Shown piece after piece: positions 1-10,790 of a stretch of 64,000 nt of DNA. The DNA comes from Oncomelania hupensis (taxonomy: Eukaryota > Mollusca > Gastropoda > Littorinimorpha > Pomatiopsidae). The stretch lies in the NCBI GenBank assembly GCA_036898135.1, contig CM072513.1, forward strand, positions 33,831,691-33,895,690, given 5' to 3'. Each line of letters starts with the position of its first letter. Within the stretch, counting starts at the first letter, position 1. Position numbers and translations under genes: made by a program. A model generated the notes under the pieces. The model did not search any database, had not been told where the DNA came from, and saw only the letters and a program-made list of their open reading frames with translations.

Positions 1-115
1 CATCGTCACAGTTCCTAGTATCTTAGCTGGGCTGGGAGCGACTGGGAGCATTCTGATTGGTCGACGCGTAACAAAATTCGACGCATGCGCACAGTGCTAT
101 CATAAATAGTCTTCG
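1..115. other. Unassigned left edge with NRF1-like site
   Basis: No gene is recognised. Positions 81-90 hold an ACGCATGCGC word, and a second GGCGCATGCGC word lies at 224-234, so matching NRF1-type words flank the telomere-like tract on both sides. Whether these act as promoters is unknown. Confidence 0.4.
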
Positions 116-181
116 TAAGGGTTAGGGTTAAGGTTTGGGTTAGAGTTAAGAGGTTAGGGTTTGGGTTAGGGTTAGGGTTAT
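116..181 (+). repeat. Interstitial telomere-like TTAGGG tract
   Basis: About 65 bases consist of TTAGGG units mixed with variants such as TTTGGG, TTAGAG and TTAAGG. TTAGGG is the usual metazoan telomere unit. The flanks on both sides are unique-looking sequence, so this is an internal degenerate array and not a chromosome end. Confidence 0.8.
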
Positions 182-1320
182 GACGCCTAAGAACTTCGTG
201 AAAAAGCCGGCCCGACATGACCTGGCGCATGCGCAAAGGCGCTCGGATAAACTAGGGTACCCGGAACTTGAAGGATGTGACACCGGCGAAGCTATCGGCA
301 AAGCTATTTATAGCTAGCTTGGCTGAACTAATCTCATAACCTAAACGCTTTGGTTGAGTCGGTGTGGATGCTATCACTCGCTCTTTCTTCGATCCAACTC
401 AAAGCGCGGCGATCTCTAAGAGATCCCTATTATAAAACTTATAGAGCGGAAAAGAATCAATTTTTATTTTTGACATTTTGATCGACTGCATCCAATACCA
501 TCATTGAAAGGACGGAGGAAACCGGAGTACCCCGAGAAAACCCTCGATGACCTGAAAAGTATCGTACCTAAGTCATATGCTCATCCTCTGCAAGGTTTAG
601 AGCCCGCGACCATCGGCTTCAATAATTTGGATTAATTAATAAACTCTTCTACGATCATACCATCTAGTGTAAATGCTTGAAAAATGACCTGAAGAGTCTC
701 GTACGGAAGTAACATAAATTTGTCCCTGCGACTTCCGGTCTCAATAATGTTGATTAATACACTCTTCTATGGTCGATCGTTGATAAATGTCGATGTTCCT
801 AAAATAATGTATTACTGCTGTCGCTTAATAAGGTATGGCACCCAAAGAACATCATTCTCATTGACGTCGTTTGGTTCAAGCTCTCAACTCAAATGCATCA
901 AAGCAAGCATAATGGCTTCGATTTCACAATAACTACCGTTTATAGGATAAGGCTACATTACACAAATCAACGAAACGGAGGGTCATCGAGCGATGATCAC
1001 CTACTTCAACGTTGACGCTCGTGTCGCAGTAGCATAAATTAGGCTTTCAATGAACCTATAATCTCGCTGCCAGCTCAACAGCGTTGTAGAGCCCGACCAA
1101 CACAGGTTGAATCAATTTCTCTGATTAAATACTTTTCGATCGTTGACAAGTCTCTTTGGCCGCGTTAAGTAAATGGACCCTAGGGACATATCATTGACGT
1201 CAGGAAGCCGACGTAATCTGCTCTAAACTAGAGCCCCGCCATCACGGCAAATGAGTTCTATTGAAAGCTATTGGTTTGTTTTTCGGGAAGCAGCCTCTAA
1301 GTAAGGACACACACAGTTAA
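182..1320. repeat. Degenerate dispersed/tandem repeat block
   Basis: No coding potential is seen. Bases 370-620 resemble 52415-52685 (shared phrases: ACTCAAAGCGC, GACTGCATCCAA, GAAAGGACGGAGGAAAC). Within the block, the phrase CCTGAA(A/G)AGT..CGTAC followed by CTTCAATAATTTGGATTAAT and ACTCTTCTACGATC-like words recurs near 550-660, 690-780 and, more diverged, 1060-1150. This suggests diverged tandem units of an old repeat. Class unknown. Confidence 0.45.
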
Positions 1321-1815
1321 CATGGACTCTTCCCCCCCCCCCCTCCCGCCCCCTTCCATGTTCTCCTTCGTTGTTTTTTTTCTGTTTCCAGTCCTTAAAC
1401 AACTGCTTTTTTCCCCTTCATTCTTTCTTTCATCCTTTCCTTCCCATCCACTCACTATCCTTGCACCATCCCCTTACATCCCGTATCACCCCCGTGGGGG
1501 TGTCGGGGGTTTCTATATAGTCTAAATAGTATCCCCACTTTCTGGAAATGTAGTGCTTTAAAATCCCACTGTCGCTGTCTTTTTCCTTTGTTTTTTCTCA
1601 TTCCTGCTATGTTCTACCAATCTACTATACTATCTTCTTCTTCGCTAGACCAGTCACCTATCTTTTTTTTTTAAATTGATAACTCTTCCGGGACAATACT
1701 TCTGATTTGTGTGTGAGGTCTGTTGGATCAGCTTGGGAATATTGGACGCTTTCTGCCAGGTGGTCACTGGGGCTTTTCTATGATGTTATTATTGGCAATG
1801 TAGACATTTTGTATA

Positions 1816-2685
1816 TACAGTACTCCTCTTTTAACGTCACTACCGTTTAAGGTCACAAGGCGGATAAGAACAATCAGGTTGTTGGTCCCGGCCAAACACC
1901 TTTTTTGTACCATTTAGAATTCCTCGCTTAGCGTCACCTCGGAAGGGAAAACCTCGGATAACGTCAACCCCGTTTTGGTTCTCAAATTGAGGAGACTACT
2001 GCTTAAGAGAAATTGATGTCACAGATGGAATTCCATTACAGAACACCTGTCACGTCCAGCCAGCATCCGCGTTATGCGACACTCTGCAATACACACGGGC
2101 ACCACTTTGACAGAGTGCGACCCATGGGCGGTGTAGACAGGTATAACTGTGATCTGCCGTGTCCCCTCCTAGCGGGACGTATTGCCACAGTGGACCTTAA
2201 GCTGAATTGACTTCATTCACTAGCGATAAAGCATGTGCCGTGGCGTAGACAAAATGAACAATTCGTTAAACTTGTGTAAGGTTTTCTGCAAATACACCCA
2301 GTAACTGTCTTGGTGCATACTTTTTATTTTTTATTCTCATTTGCGTGCGTGCGCGTCAATGTGTTTGTGTGTGTGTGTGTGTGTGTGTATTTGTATGCAT
2401 GCTTGCATCCGCTCGTTTGAGTGTTTGAGTGTGTGCTTATGCATCATACACACGCACCAAAAATACAAATACAGTAATGCATACATGCATACGCGCGCAC
2501 CAACGTGCACACATGTACACGCACACACACACACTGTCACACGACAAAGAAATTTAGCACCTCGTATAAGATCAAGTTTTTTACTGGTAGTTGATCTTAT
2601 CAGAGGACTGTTTAGGGTGCCCCTCGGATAAGATCAAACAAAAATTTGGTCCCGTGGGGGGTCACCTTAAACGAGTAGTACTGTA
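1816..2685. mobile_element. pogo/Tigger-like MITE inside element A
   Basis: The insert is bounded by TA at 1816-1817 and 2684-2685. Its ends, CAGTACTCCTCTTTTAACGT on the left and, reverse-complemented, CAGTACTACTCGTTTAAGGT on the right, form imperfect terminal inverted repeats of about 24 bp. TA duplication and CAGT-type ends with CTCG(C/T)TTAACGTC-like words are typical of pogo/Tigger elements. There is no transposase ORF, so it is non-autonomous. It carries a TG/CA microsatellite at 2357-2535. Confidence 0.65.
2357..2535. repeat. (TG)n / (CA)n microsatellites
   Basis: A TG run at 2357-2388 is followed by an imperfect CA-rich stretch to 2535. The reading frames through it are low-complexity artefacts. 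Confidence 0.85.
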
Positions 2686-3139
2686 TGTGTTTTGTTGATA
2701 TTTTATAATGATGTTTGTATTCTATTTTGTTTTTATAAAAACGGGGGTTCTATAAATTAGAGTATAGCCTCAGCGTCCCCTGCGGTGATGTCTTTATTGT
2801 AAAGTGACCGGCTGGTGGAGTGCCTTCAGTGTTACCACTAGGGTTGTTTCGGCAGATCTTTTATGCGGATCGGGGGTGAGTCCTCTTTCAGCGAAGTTGT
2901 GGTCTTGATTTTGTGGTCCTGATTCGGCTCTTTGCAGTCCGCTGGACCCTGTAAGCAATGAATAACTAACTAATCCTCAGCCTTCGTTCGCTCCAGTGGT
3001 TTTTTTTAAACCTTTCAGTGCGAAGCTTCTTTATTATTATTTTTTTTAAAGTGTTAAGCGTTTTAAATTGTTGTTTCCTTGTTTCTGTATTCAACTGTAA
3101 TGTGATTATACATTCCAGTTGTTCAAAGAAAAAATAGCT

Positions 3140-3188
3140 GGTAACATACCGACAATTCAGCGATGATGATGACGATGACAACGATGAC

Positions 3189-3249
<61 letters not shown>

Positions 3250-3284
3250 TTGATGATGATGATAATGATGATGATGATGAAAGA
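3140..3284. repeat. (GAT)n microsatellite
   Basis: About 140 bases of GATGAT units with few interruptions lie just downstream of element A copy 1. The poly-serine ORF on the minus strand is a by-product. Confidence 0.9.
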
Positions 3285-3386
3285 AATCTACTGTCACTAT
3301 AACCTGCCATTATTTTCGGAGTACCTGAATTTATAAACCTTATAATTTCCTTACATACATTTTACATTGTTTGAATTATCAACGTG

Positions 3387-3487
3387 CTTCTTCTTCTTCT
3401 TCTTCTTCTTCTTCTTCTTCTTCTTCTTCTTCTTCTTCTTCTTCTTCTTCTTCTTCTTCTTCTTCTTCTTCTTCTTCTTCTTCTTCT
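3387..3487. repeat. (TTC)n microsatellite
   Basis: About 100 bases of nearly uninterrupted CTT/TTC units: an AAG/CTT trinucleotide array. Confidence 0.95.
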
Positions 3488-3681
3488 ATTTTTTTACTTT
3501 ATTTTTTATTGTGTTAAAAAAATAGTTTCAGTTATATTAATATAATACACTTTTTTTTTTAAAAAGGTATGTAGTTTATTTTGAAAAGGTTTGCCCGTGC
3601 CATTTTCATTTCTGTTCAACTTTCATGTTGGCCCCTATTAAAATTGTATCGTTGCAAATGTTGTTAATTGTATAAGCTTAA

Positions 3682-3782
<101 letters not shown>

Positions 3783-3994
3783 GTAATAGCAGCATTGGGA
3801 TTAGTAGTAGTAGCAGCAGTAGTTAATAGAAGTCGCAATAGCAACAGCAGTACCACCAAAACACCAACTGTTAATGCCGGATGCTATTGAGACCTCTACC
3901 ATTATTATCGAACTTTTTTTTTTTAAAATGCGCATTCATTTAGTAATAATCTTGTGTAGCATGGGCTTTGTATAGTATGGTAATACACTTTAGC

Positions 3995-4076
3995 TTATAT
4001 TATACATATGGCACGTGATATATTAATATGATATGATATAATATATGATATGATATGATGTATGATACGATATATT
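3995..4076. repeat. (ATATG)-type pentamer tract
   Basis: A degenerate ATGATAT-rich tract, related in sequence to the long pentamer array at 6188-6337. Confidence 0.6.
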
Positions 4077-4525
4077 TAGTTAGTTAGTTAGTTAGTAATT
4101 TTTTTATAGGGTCCAGCAAACTGCAAAGAGCCGAATCAGGACCACAACTTGGTTGAAAGAGGACTCACCCCTGATCGGTATAAAAGATCTGCTGATACAA
4201 CCCTAATGGTAACACTGAAGGCACTCCTCCAGCCAGTCAACTTTACAATAAAGGCGGCATCCCACGCAGGGGACGCCGAGGCTGTAGTCCAACTTAACAA
4301 ATCCCCGTTTACAAAACTAAAATAGAATATAAAGATCATTACAAAATATTAACAAAACACATACATATAAAATGTCTATATTGCTAAATAATAATACCAT
4401 ATAAAGACCTAGTGACCATTTGGCAGAAAGCTTCCAATATTCCCAAGCTGAACCAACAGACCCCATGAAAAGTTTTGGGAGAGTTTTCACCAAAAATGGT
4501 AGGTGACTGATTTAGAAAAGACTAG
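4077..4525 (-). mobile_element. Element A copy 2 (partial)
   Basis: Read on the minus strand, this is the 3' part of element A: from the GGTCTGTTGGTTCAGCTTGG region through CTTTCTGCCAAATGG and GGGGACTTGTTAAGTTGG to a tail of five TTAG/CTAA units at 4077-4096. The 5' third of the family is missing, as in 5'-truncated retroposons. Confidence 0.7.
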
Positions 4526-4611
4526 TGGTTTTTGTACCCTGGCAAGCCAGGGTACACAGGTTGCTGTTTAAAATGTAGACAGAGAGACAACTGTTGTCTG
4601 CGAGTTTCATT

Positions 4612-4988
4612 TGGACGATGATACCTCCCCATATCCCCCTTGATACCTCACCATACCCCCCCCCTCTGATATCTCCCCGTCCCCCCCCCATGATGCCTCA
4701 TCATACCCCCTTGATACCTCCCCGAACCCACTTGATACCTCCCCATAACCCCTCGATACCTTTCGTACCCCCCTTGTAACCTACCTGTACCCTCCTTGAT
4801 ACTTCCCCGTTGATCGTTTCGCAGGTATGGATGAAAGGAATCGAACACGAACACGAAACACGATGCTTAACGTCCTATTGCATGAGCGTTAAGGACACGC
4901 CATCACCATACCCCCTTATATATACCCGTATCCCCGTTATGCCTACCCATGCCCCTTTAAACCTACCAGTAGCCCCCTTTTACCTACA
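4612..4988. repeat. Pyrimidine-rich ~22 bp minisatellite
   Basis: Bases 4617-4810 repeat an imperfect unit close to CTTGATACCTCCCCATACCC about nine times. The pattern weakens, with a related phrase (CCCTTATATATACCCG...), up to 4988. No gene is recognised. Confidence 0.65.
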
Positions 4989-5012
4989 CGTACCACCCCA
5001 TTCCGATCCTTG

Positions 5013-5063
<51 letters not shown>

Positions 5064-5175
5064 TTGAATAATAAAAATATAAATCATAAGAAACACCAAG
5101 GTTTTAAAATAAAATTTGATATAAGATATTATAATTATAATAATAATAATATTAAGTATTATTAGTTTATAAATG

Positions 5176-5251
<76 letters not shown>

Positions 5252-5282
5252 CAACAACAACGTACCACCCCATCCCGATCCT

Positions 5283-5347
<65 letters not shown>

Positions 5348-5446
5348 TTGAATATTGAATATAGAATAATACAAATAGAAATCATAAACACCAAGGTTTT
5401 AAAAGAAAATTTGATATAAGATATAATATTATAAATAATAATAATA

Positions 5447-5511
<65 letters not shown>

Positions 5512-5516
5512 AAAGG
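4989..5516. repeat. Tandem ~272 bp duplication carrying (AAT)n
   Basis: The phrase CGTACCACCCCATTCCGATC at 4989 recurs at 5261 with one change. Each copy is followed by an (AAT)n array (5011-5062, 5285-5345) and then by AATCATAAG..AACACCAAGGTTTTAAAA and GATATAAGATAT. Extra AAT arrays are at 5177-5248 and 5430-5515. The unit, not just the microsatellite, has been duplicated. Confidence 0.75.
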
Positions 5517-5579
5517 TAAAAAGCCTACATTTAAAAAAAATATCCATATTGTAGTGGGGAAAAAAAAACATAAAAAAAA

Positions 5580-5660
5580 AGGGCCCGCGTCGGATTCGAA
5601 CTTGGGTCGTCTTAAACGGGAGGTGAAAGTGTTACCAACTAAGCTATCAATGCTTCGTAC
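5580..5660 (-). mobile_element. tRNA-like SINE head
   Basis: On the minus strand there is an A-box-like TAGCTTAGTTGGTAACAC and, about 35 bases later, a B-box-like AAGTTCGAATCCGACG. This spacing is that of an internal Pol III promoter. The stems do not fold as a clean tRNA, so a tRNA-derived SINE or pseudogene is more likely than a functional tRNA. The body beyond is not delimited. Confidence 0.5.
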
Positions 5661-5944
5661 AAAAACAATGAATTTTTTGGTCTATATGGGGAAACATGCT
5701 GAAACCTCAATTTGATTTTTAATGGAAGCGCGCGGAATGAGGCTATTGCAGTTTGTGGACATTTTGTTTATTTATTTATCTCAGAAACGGTTAAACGTTC
5801 GGTAAGGAAATGTCGGCTATAACGATTTCGTGGGTTTTGAGCACACAAAGGGCCGATTCACAGCACCCAGCACCTGCCCAGATCAGCGTCCATAGGAGAC
5901 AAACTTTACAGTAGAGGCGAAGAAGGACTTCCGGCTAAGCAATT

Positions 5945-6085
5945 TATATATATAGAAGATAGTAGATTGATGGGAAAGAGTAGGAACGAGAAAGAACAAA
6001 GGAAAAAGACAGCAACAGTGGGAACTTAAAGCACTAAATTTCCACAAAGTGTGGATACTATTTATACAGAAACCCCCGGCACCGA
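5945..6085 (-). mobile_element. Element A copy 3 (5' end fragment)
   Basis: On the minus strand it matches the first ~140 bases of element A: GGTGCCGGGGGTTTCTGTAT, ATAGTATCC, CACTTTGTGGAAATTTAGTG, CCCACTGTTGCTGTC and the CAATCTACTATCTTC phrase. It is truncated at its 3' side, so it is not a simple 5'-truncated copy. Confidence 0.65.
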
Positions 6086-6187
6086 CACGGAATGATACGA
6101 TATACGATATTATATATGATATATGGTGTAATATGATATTATATGAGATATAAGACATGGCACGACACGACACGATACGATACGCTA

Positions 6188-6337
6188 TCTATGATATGAT
6201 ATGATATGATATGATATGATATGATATGATATGATATGATATGATATGATATGATATGATATGATATGATATGATATGATATGATATGATATGATATGAT
6301 ATGATATGATATGATATGATATGATATGATATGATAT
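6188..6337. repeat. (ATATG)n pentanucleotide array
   Basis: About 150 bases, roughly 30 near-perfect copies of ATATG/GATAT. Confidence 0.95.
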
Positions 6338-6617
6338 ATTCGATTACAACAGAAAACACAAAGCCTGTGTAACTAAGTCTAACAAGACTTCCTTAGACCT
6401 TTGAATACTAAGACTTACTGTTTTGGAAAAAAAACTTGAAGAGTAGAAGTTGGGTGTGAGCAACAATTTTCAGTCCAAGAAATGGAATGAACACAGAATA
6501 GATATTATCGAGCACTGACAAACGCCTGAGCACTGACAAACGTCCATTTGCGCCCTAAGCATGCTGCTAGCATGGACAATTCTGCGTCTTACACCTCTTG
6601 GACATCAGCATTAGCAC

Positions 6618-6639
6618 CACACACACACACACACACACA

Positions 6640-6688
<49 letters not shown>

Positions 6689-6722
6689 CCCCCCCACCAC
6701 ACACACACACACACACACACAC
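6618..6722. repeat. (CA)n microsatellite
   Basis: About 105 bases of CA dinucleotides, broken by a short C-rich interruption near 6685. Confidence 0.95.
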
Positions 6723-6904
6723 ATTTAGGTATATTGCTGCGATTCACTCGTCTTCTTTTCTGACTGAGAGTTTCAGAAATACAGAAATCGACTGTAATCA
6801 TACTAAGTGTACGGATAATCCTATGTAGCCCAGCGCGTTTATGAGCTCACCGAAAGACCAGCTCCGAGCGCTTGACCATCAAGATCTAATTTAGCACGCA
6901 TACA

Positions 6905-6985
6905 TAATTATAATAGTATTCTGAAGCCAGGGTCGAACCCGCGCCACCCGTTGCTAAAAGCTGATACACTGAACCAAATTAGGAG
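6905..6985 (-). other. Possible tRNA-like B-box remnant
   Basis: The minus strand reads GCGGGTTCGACCCTGGC, a B-box-like word, preceded by TTTGGTTCAGTGTATCAGC where an A box would be. It may be a decayed SINE head. Evidence is weak and no boundaries can be set. Confidence 0.3.
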
Positions 6986-6999
6986 AATCATAGTGAAAG

Positions 7000-7621
7000 A
7001 GGCACGTGCCACCTGGAGACGAAGATTCAATAAAGGTAAAGCCTACAATGTAGCCTACCATACTACATTCAACTGAGCTTTTTAATAGAAATCATCAACA
7101 TACCAAACAAAATCAAGAATGTCCTGTTTCTGTCTTCTCTATTGGATTTCATTCTTCCATATCTCGCTTCCTCTTTCACAGAGCTGCTCAAGGCGTGTTC
7201 AGCCTAGTACGCACTGACGTTCTCATACTGACCAACAAAAAATCACTATACATATCATGCACGCAGAACTGAAGAAGGAAATAAAATCTCTTTCTTCACA
7301 TCGGAACACACATACATACACTATCTCAAAGATGTATAACATTAGCAGCCACAGCAGATTTACTTGCTCATAGAGCTGCTCAGTACACATAAATGCGCTC
7401 ATACTGACCAGCAAAATCACATCACATCGTGCACGCAGACCTGAGATTGCATGTCCTTCCTGTGCAGCCACCACAAGCAAACTGATATATTGCTGCTGTT
7501 AAAAGCACACTGATTTCTCCCAGCTGTAGTATTTGTGCCGCGGTTTGTGCCTGCCGCGATGTTCGATGATTTTTGTCGGCTCGCCGATACAGCTGTTGTT
7601 GGCTTCTTGATGCCTTTGCCA
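7000..7621. other. Unassigned, with local duplication
   Basis: No gene is recognised. The phrase ACTGACCA(A/G)CAAAA followed by ATCACATCG/ATATCATGCACGCAGA occurs at 7227-7268 and again at 7403-7440, with similar text upstream (CATAGAGCTGCTCA / CACAGAGCTGCTCA). This points to an internal duplication with a period of about 176 bases. Confidence 0.4.
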
Positions 7622-7860
7622 CTAGGTCACACACACAACACATACATACATACACACATACATACATAACACATGCATACACACATACATAACACATACA
7701 TTCACCTATACACAACACCCGCACAACATACAAGGCACACACACTAACAACACATCCATACACACAAAGACAACACATACATATACAACAAACACATACA
7801 CAACACATGCACAACACACAACGTGTGCGCGTGCACACACACACACACACACACACACGG
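7622..7860. repeat. CA/CATA-rich microsatellite tract
   Basis: Imperfect CACA and CATACATA units, ending in a pure CA run at 7828-7858. Confidence 0.9.
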
Positions 7861-7984
7861 TATAAAGATGCACACAATTAACATTTAATGACCACAACAC
7901 GAGAGAATCTTCAAATATGCCAGCTTGGGAAGCCTCGGTTAAGTTTAGTTGCAAAGTCGGCTTGGTGCCTTAAAAGCGCACCCC

Positions 7985-7988
<4 letters not shown>

Positions 7989-8032
<44 letters not shown>
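7989..8032. repeat. (CT)n microsatellite
   Basis: About 44 bases of CT at the 5' edge of the RTE-like fragment that follows. Confidence 0.9.
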
Positions 8033-8036
<4 letters not shown>

Positions 8037-8061
8037 ATGTGCGTATGTGTTACTATCGAGT

Positions 8062-8580
8062 AACCCATTTGGAAAGACAGGACCATCAGTCTACATTCCA
8101 AGGTAAGGCTGCTGCGCTCCCTTGTCATCTCCATCGTCCTATACGCTTGCGAAACATGGACCCTCACAGCAGATCTACAACGAAGAATATAAAGCATGGA
8201 GATGAGGTGCTACAGAAGACTTCTGGGCATTTCCTATACCCAGCATGCACATCACCAACGACTAAGTCCGACAGATCATCACAAAAGCCATTGGACAACA
8301 CGATGACCTGCTCACAGTGGTGAAGAAACGGATACTCCGATGGTATGGCCACGTCACCAGATCATCAGGCCTTGCAAAGACCATCCTGCAAGGCACAGTG
8401 CAAGGAGGTAGAAGAGGGAGACATAAAAAGAGATGGGAGGACAACATTCGCGAATGGACTGGCTTGACACTGAGCGAAACCATGAGGGTTGCTGAGGACA
8501 GAGAAAGATGGAGTACGCTGGTTAAACGATCATCTGTGGTGCCCCAACGACCTCAGAGTTACGGGATAGGATAGGATAGG
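8062..8580 (+). mobile_element. RTE-like LINE 3' fragment, copy 1
   Basis: The 3' end of a LINE ORF. Conceptual phrases include IWKDRTIS-type wording, TLTADLQRR, RWYGHVTRSSGLAKTILQ, RRGRHKKRWEDNIREWTGL and a terminal SSVVPQRPQSYG, followed by a GGATAGGATAGG tail. GHV...G-R-R-G-R-x-x-x-R-W-x-D is the usual C-terminus of RTE-type and related endonuclease-RT LINEs. Frameshifts near 8160-8320 make it non-functional. The exact clade is not settled by eye. Confidence 0.75.
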
Positions 8581-8635
8581 AATTAAGCTTCTTTTTATGT
8601 TGCGGTCATGGACCTCTATGTGAAATAAAGAAAGT

Positions 8636-8735
8636 CGTATTGTATTGTATTGTATTGTATTGTGTGATATTATATTGGTTGGTATTGTATTGGGTGGTAT
8701 CGTATTGGGTGGTATTGTATGCTATGGTATTGCCT
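8636..8735. repeat. (ATTGT)n array
   Basis: TATTG/GTATT pentamers with diverged units, starting 50 bases after the GGATA tail of RTE copy 1. Confidence 0.85.
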
Positions 8736-8755
8736 TTTCAACGGCTTCCGTATTT

Positions 8756-8805
8756 TGATACTATCCTATAACTCGTAAATCGCTGGGGTACCACTGGGGA
8801 CAGAG
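8756..8805 (-). mobile_element. RTE-like LINE extreme 3' end (minus)
   Basis: On the minus strand it reads CCCAGTGGTACCCCAGCGAT then TTACGAGTTATAGGATAG, matching the last ~45 bases and tail start of the RTE-like family. It is a very short 5'-truncated insertion. Confidence 0.6.
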
Positions 8806-8867
8806 GACATATTTTGCTAGGGACAAAATGTTGTAATATAACTCCAGCCTCACCGAGATTAATTTTG

Positions 8868-8878
8868 AAGAAGAAGAA

Positions 8879-8939
<61 letters not shown>

Positions 8940-8966
8940 AGAAAGAAAGAAAGAAAAAACAAAGAA

Positions 8967-9057
<91 letters not shown>

Positions 9058-9066
9058 AGAAAAAAA
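8868..9066. repeat. (AAAG)n with inner (GACA)n
   Basis: AAAG arrays at 8880-8965 and 9003-9063 flank an ACAG/GACA array at 8967-9002. The flanks on either side have the same unit, as expected if the GACA block expanded inside one AAAG tract. Confidence 0.9.
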
Positions 9067-9278
9067 AGAATAAGAGAAAAAAAGAAGTGGAGCAGGTAAA
9101 AGGAGAGAGATAGAGAATGTGAGTGAGTGAGAGAGAAGGGAGAGGAAGGAATGGAGGGAGGGAGAGTCAGTGCGCGAGTGGGTGAGTGTGAGGTGTGGGT
9201 GTGAATTGTGAAATGCAGGAGCAAAGTTCTGGTGAAGTAGACTACATTGGTAATAAAAAACATTGTTGATTACGACGA

Positions 9279-9429
<151 letters not shown>

Positions 9430-9456
9430 AATACATACTGACGATGACGTTGATGA

Positions 9457-10031
9457 ACCCCCGTTGGGGTGCCGGCCGGGGGTTTCAGTATAAATAGTAT
9501 CCCCGCTTTCTGGAAATTTAGTGCTTTAAATTCCCACTGTCGCTGTCTTTCTTATTTGCTCTTTCTCATTCCTGCTCTGTTCTATCAATCTGCTATACTA
9601 TCTTCTTCTTCGCTAGACCAGTCACCTACCTTTTTTCTTGAAAACTCTTCCGGGACAAGACTCCTTATTTGTGTACGAGATCTGTTGGATCAGCTTGGGA
9701 ATATTGGACGCTTTCTGCCAGGTGGTCACTAGGGCTTCCTATGATGTTATTATTTAGCAATGTAGGCTTTTTATATGTATGTGTTTTGTTGATATTTTAT
9801 AATGATGTTTGTATTCTATTTTGTTTTTGTAAACGGGGGTTCGATAAATCAGAGTATAGCCTCAGCGTCCCCTGCGTGGGATGTCTTTATTGTAAAGTGA
9901 CTGGCTGGTGGAGAGCTTTCACTTTTACCACTAGGGTTGTTTCAGCAGATCTTTGGTGCGGATCGAGGTTGTCCGGTCCTGATTTGGCTCAGAAGAGTCC
10001 GCTGGACCTAAAGCAATAATGATGTAATGTA
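9457..10031 (+). mobile_element. Element A copy 4, intact with TSD
   Basis: The best-delimited copy (575 bp). A perfect 13-bp direct repeat, ATGACGTTGATGA, flanks it at 9444-9456 and 10032-10044. It begins ACCCCCGTTGGGGTGCCGG and ends TAAAGCAATAATGATGTAAT with an AATGT tail (short 3' subtype, GTTGTCCGGTCCTGATTTGG). There is no ORF. The phrase GGGGGTTCGATAAA could be a decayed B box, but its position far from the 5' end argues against a simple tRNA SINE. The long TSD and simple tail indicate target-primed retroposition by a partner LINE. Confidence 0.85.
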
Positions 10032-10190
10032 ATGACGTTGATGATAACAAAGATTATCATTAAGATGACGATGATTATGATCGTGATGATGGTGGTGATA
10101 ATTACAACCATGGTTGTGTTTTGTGATGCTTGATGGTTATAAAAACGAATTACAAAAACAAAAAGAACTTTTACCGATGATCAAAAAGTG

Positions 10191-10425
10191 TGTATGTGTG
10201 TGTGCGTGTGTGGGTGTGTGTGTGTGTGTGGGGGGGGGGGGGGGTGCGCGTGTGTTTGTGTGAACGTGCGCGCGCGCGTGTGTGTGTGTGTAAGTATGTA
10301 TATGTGTGTATGTATGTATGTATGTGTGTGAGTGCGTGCCTGCTTGTGCATGTGTGTATGTGAATGTATGTATGGGTGTGTGCGTGGGTGTGTTTGAACG
10401 TGTGTTGGTATGTAACGTGCACGCG
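10191..10425. repeat. (TG)n / (TATG)n microsatellite
   Basis: A TG-rich tract with a G run at 10230-10243 and TATG units at 10305-10325. Confidence 0.9.
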
Positions 10426-10454
10426 CGTACTCCACAACCGATCAGTATGAATAT

Positions 10455-10790
10455 GAATAAGGTAAAGATGTCCCCGTAACCTTTCACTCGTTGAGGATGG
10501 AAGCGTTTGGGACCTTGCTTTTCTCTTAGCCAGCTTCGTGAGAGTCGTGCCTATCTCCTCTCCCTCGCTGCTTTGCCGTCCCTGGTTCTAAACAATCTCA
10601 GGTACCCATTCCCAGCTGGGTGGACAGGGGTGTGTCCTGGGCTTGTTCCAATCTAGTTGTGTCGTTTGGTGGTTGTCTTCCCAGCATTGTCACCCATCCA
10701 TGTACTAACACCTCCCGACGTTGCTTAATAACATAAACCATTGCTAACGAGGGCCAAAACCACCACATGACTGCGCCACAATATGGGGAT
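10455..10790 (-). mobile_element. 5S-rRNA-derived SINE, copy 1
   Basis: On the minus strand, TTAAGCAACGTCGGGAGGTG then TTAGTACATGGATGGGTGAC match the internal control region of 5S rRNA (consensus AAGC..GTCGGG..GGTTAGTACTTGGATGGG). The following TGCTGGGAAGAC also resembles 5S. Upstream sequence (GGTTTTGGCCCTCGTTAGCA) is not normal 5S. A second copy at 14705-14885 shares this upstream part and the downstream phrase AAGCGTTTGGGACC..GGTAAAGATGT. This makes it a SINE family and not a 5S gene. Confidence 0.7.

Larger units (their letters stand above)
1488..2973 (+). mobile_element. Element A copy 1 (split by a MITE)
   Basis: This copy starts with ACCCCCGTGGGGGTG, runs through TAAATAGTATCCCCACTTTC and AATATTGGACGCTTTCTGCC, and ends CTGTAAGCAATGAATAACTA with a CTAA tail. 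Its 3' end is the long subtype (ending GATTCGGCTCTTTGCAGTCC). It is interrupted at about 1816-2685 by a pogo-like MITE. The family has no long ORF. Copies with target duplications and a short repeated tail show it is a non-autonomous retroposon. Confidence 0.75.
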
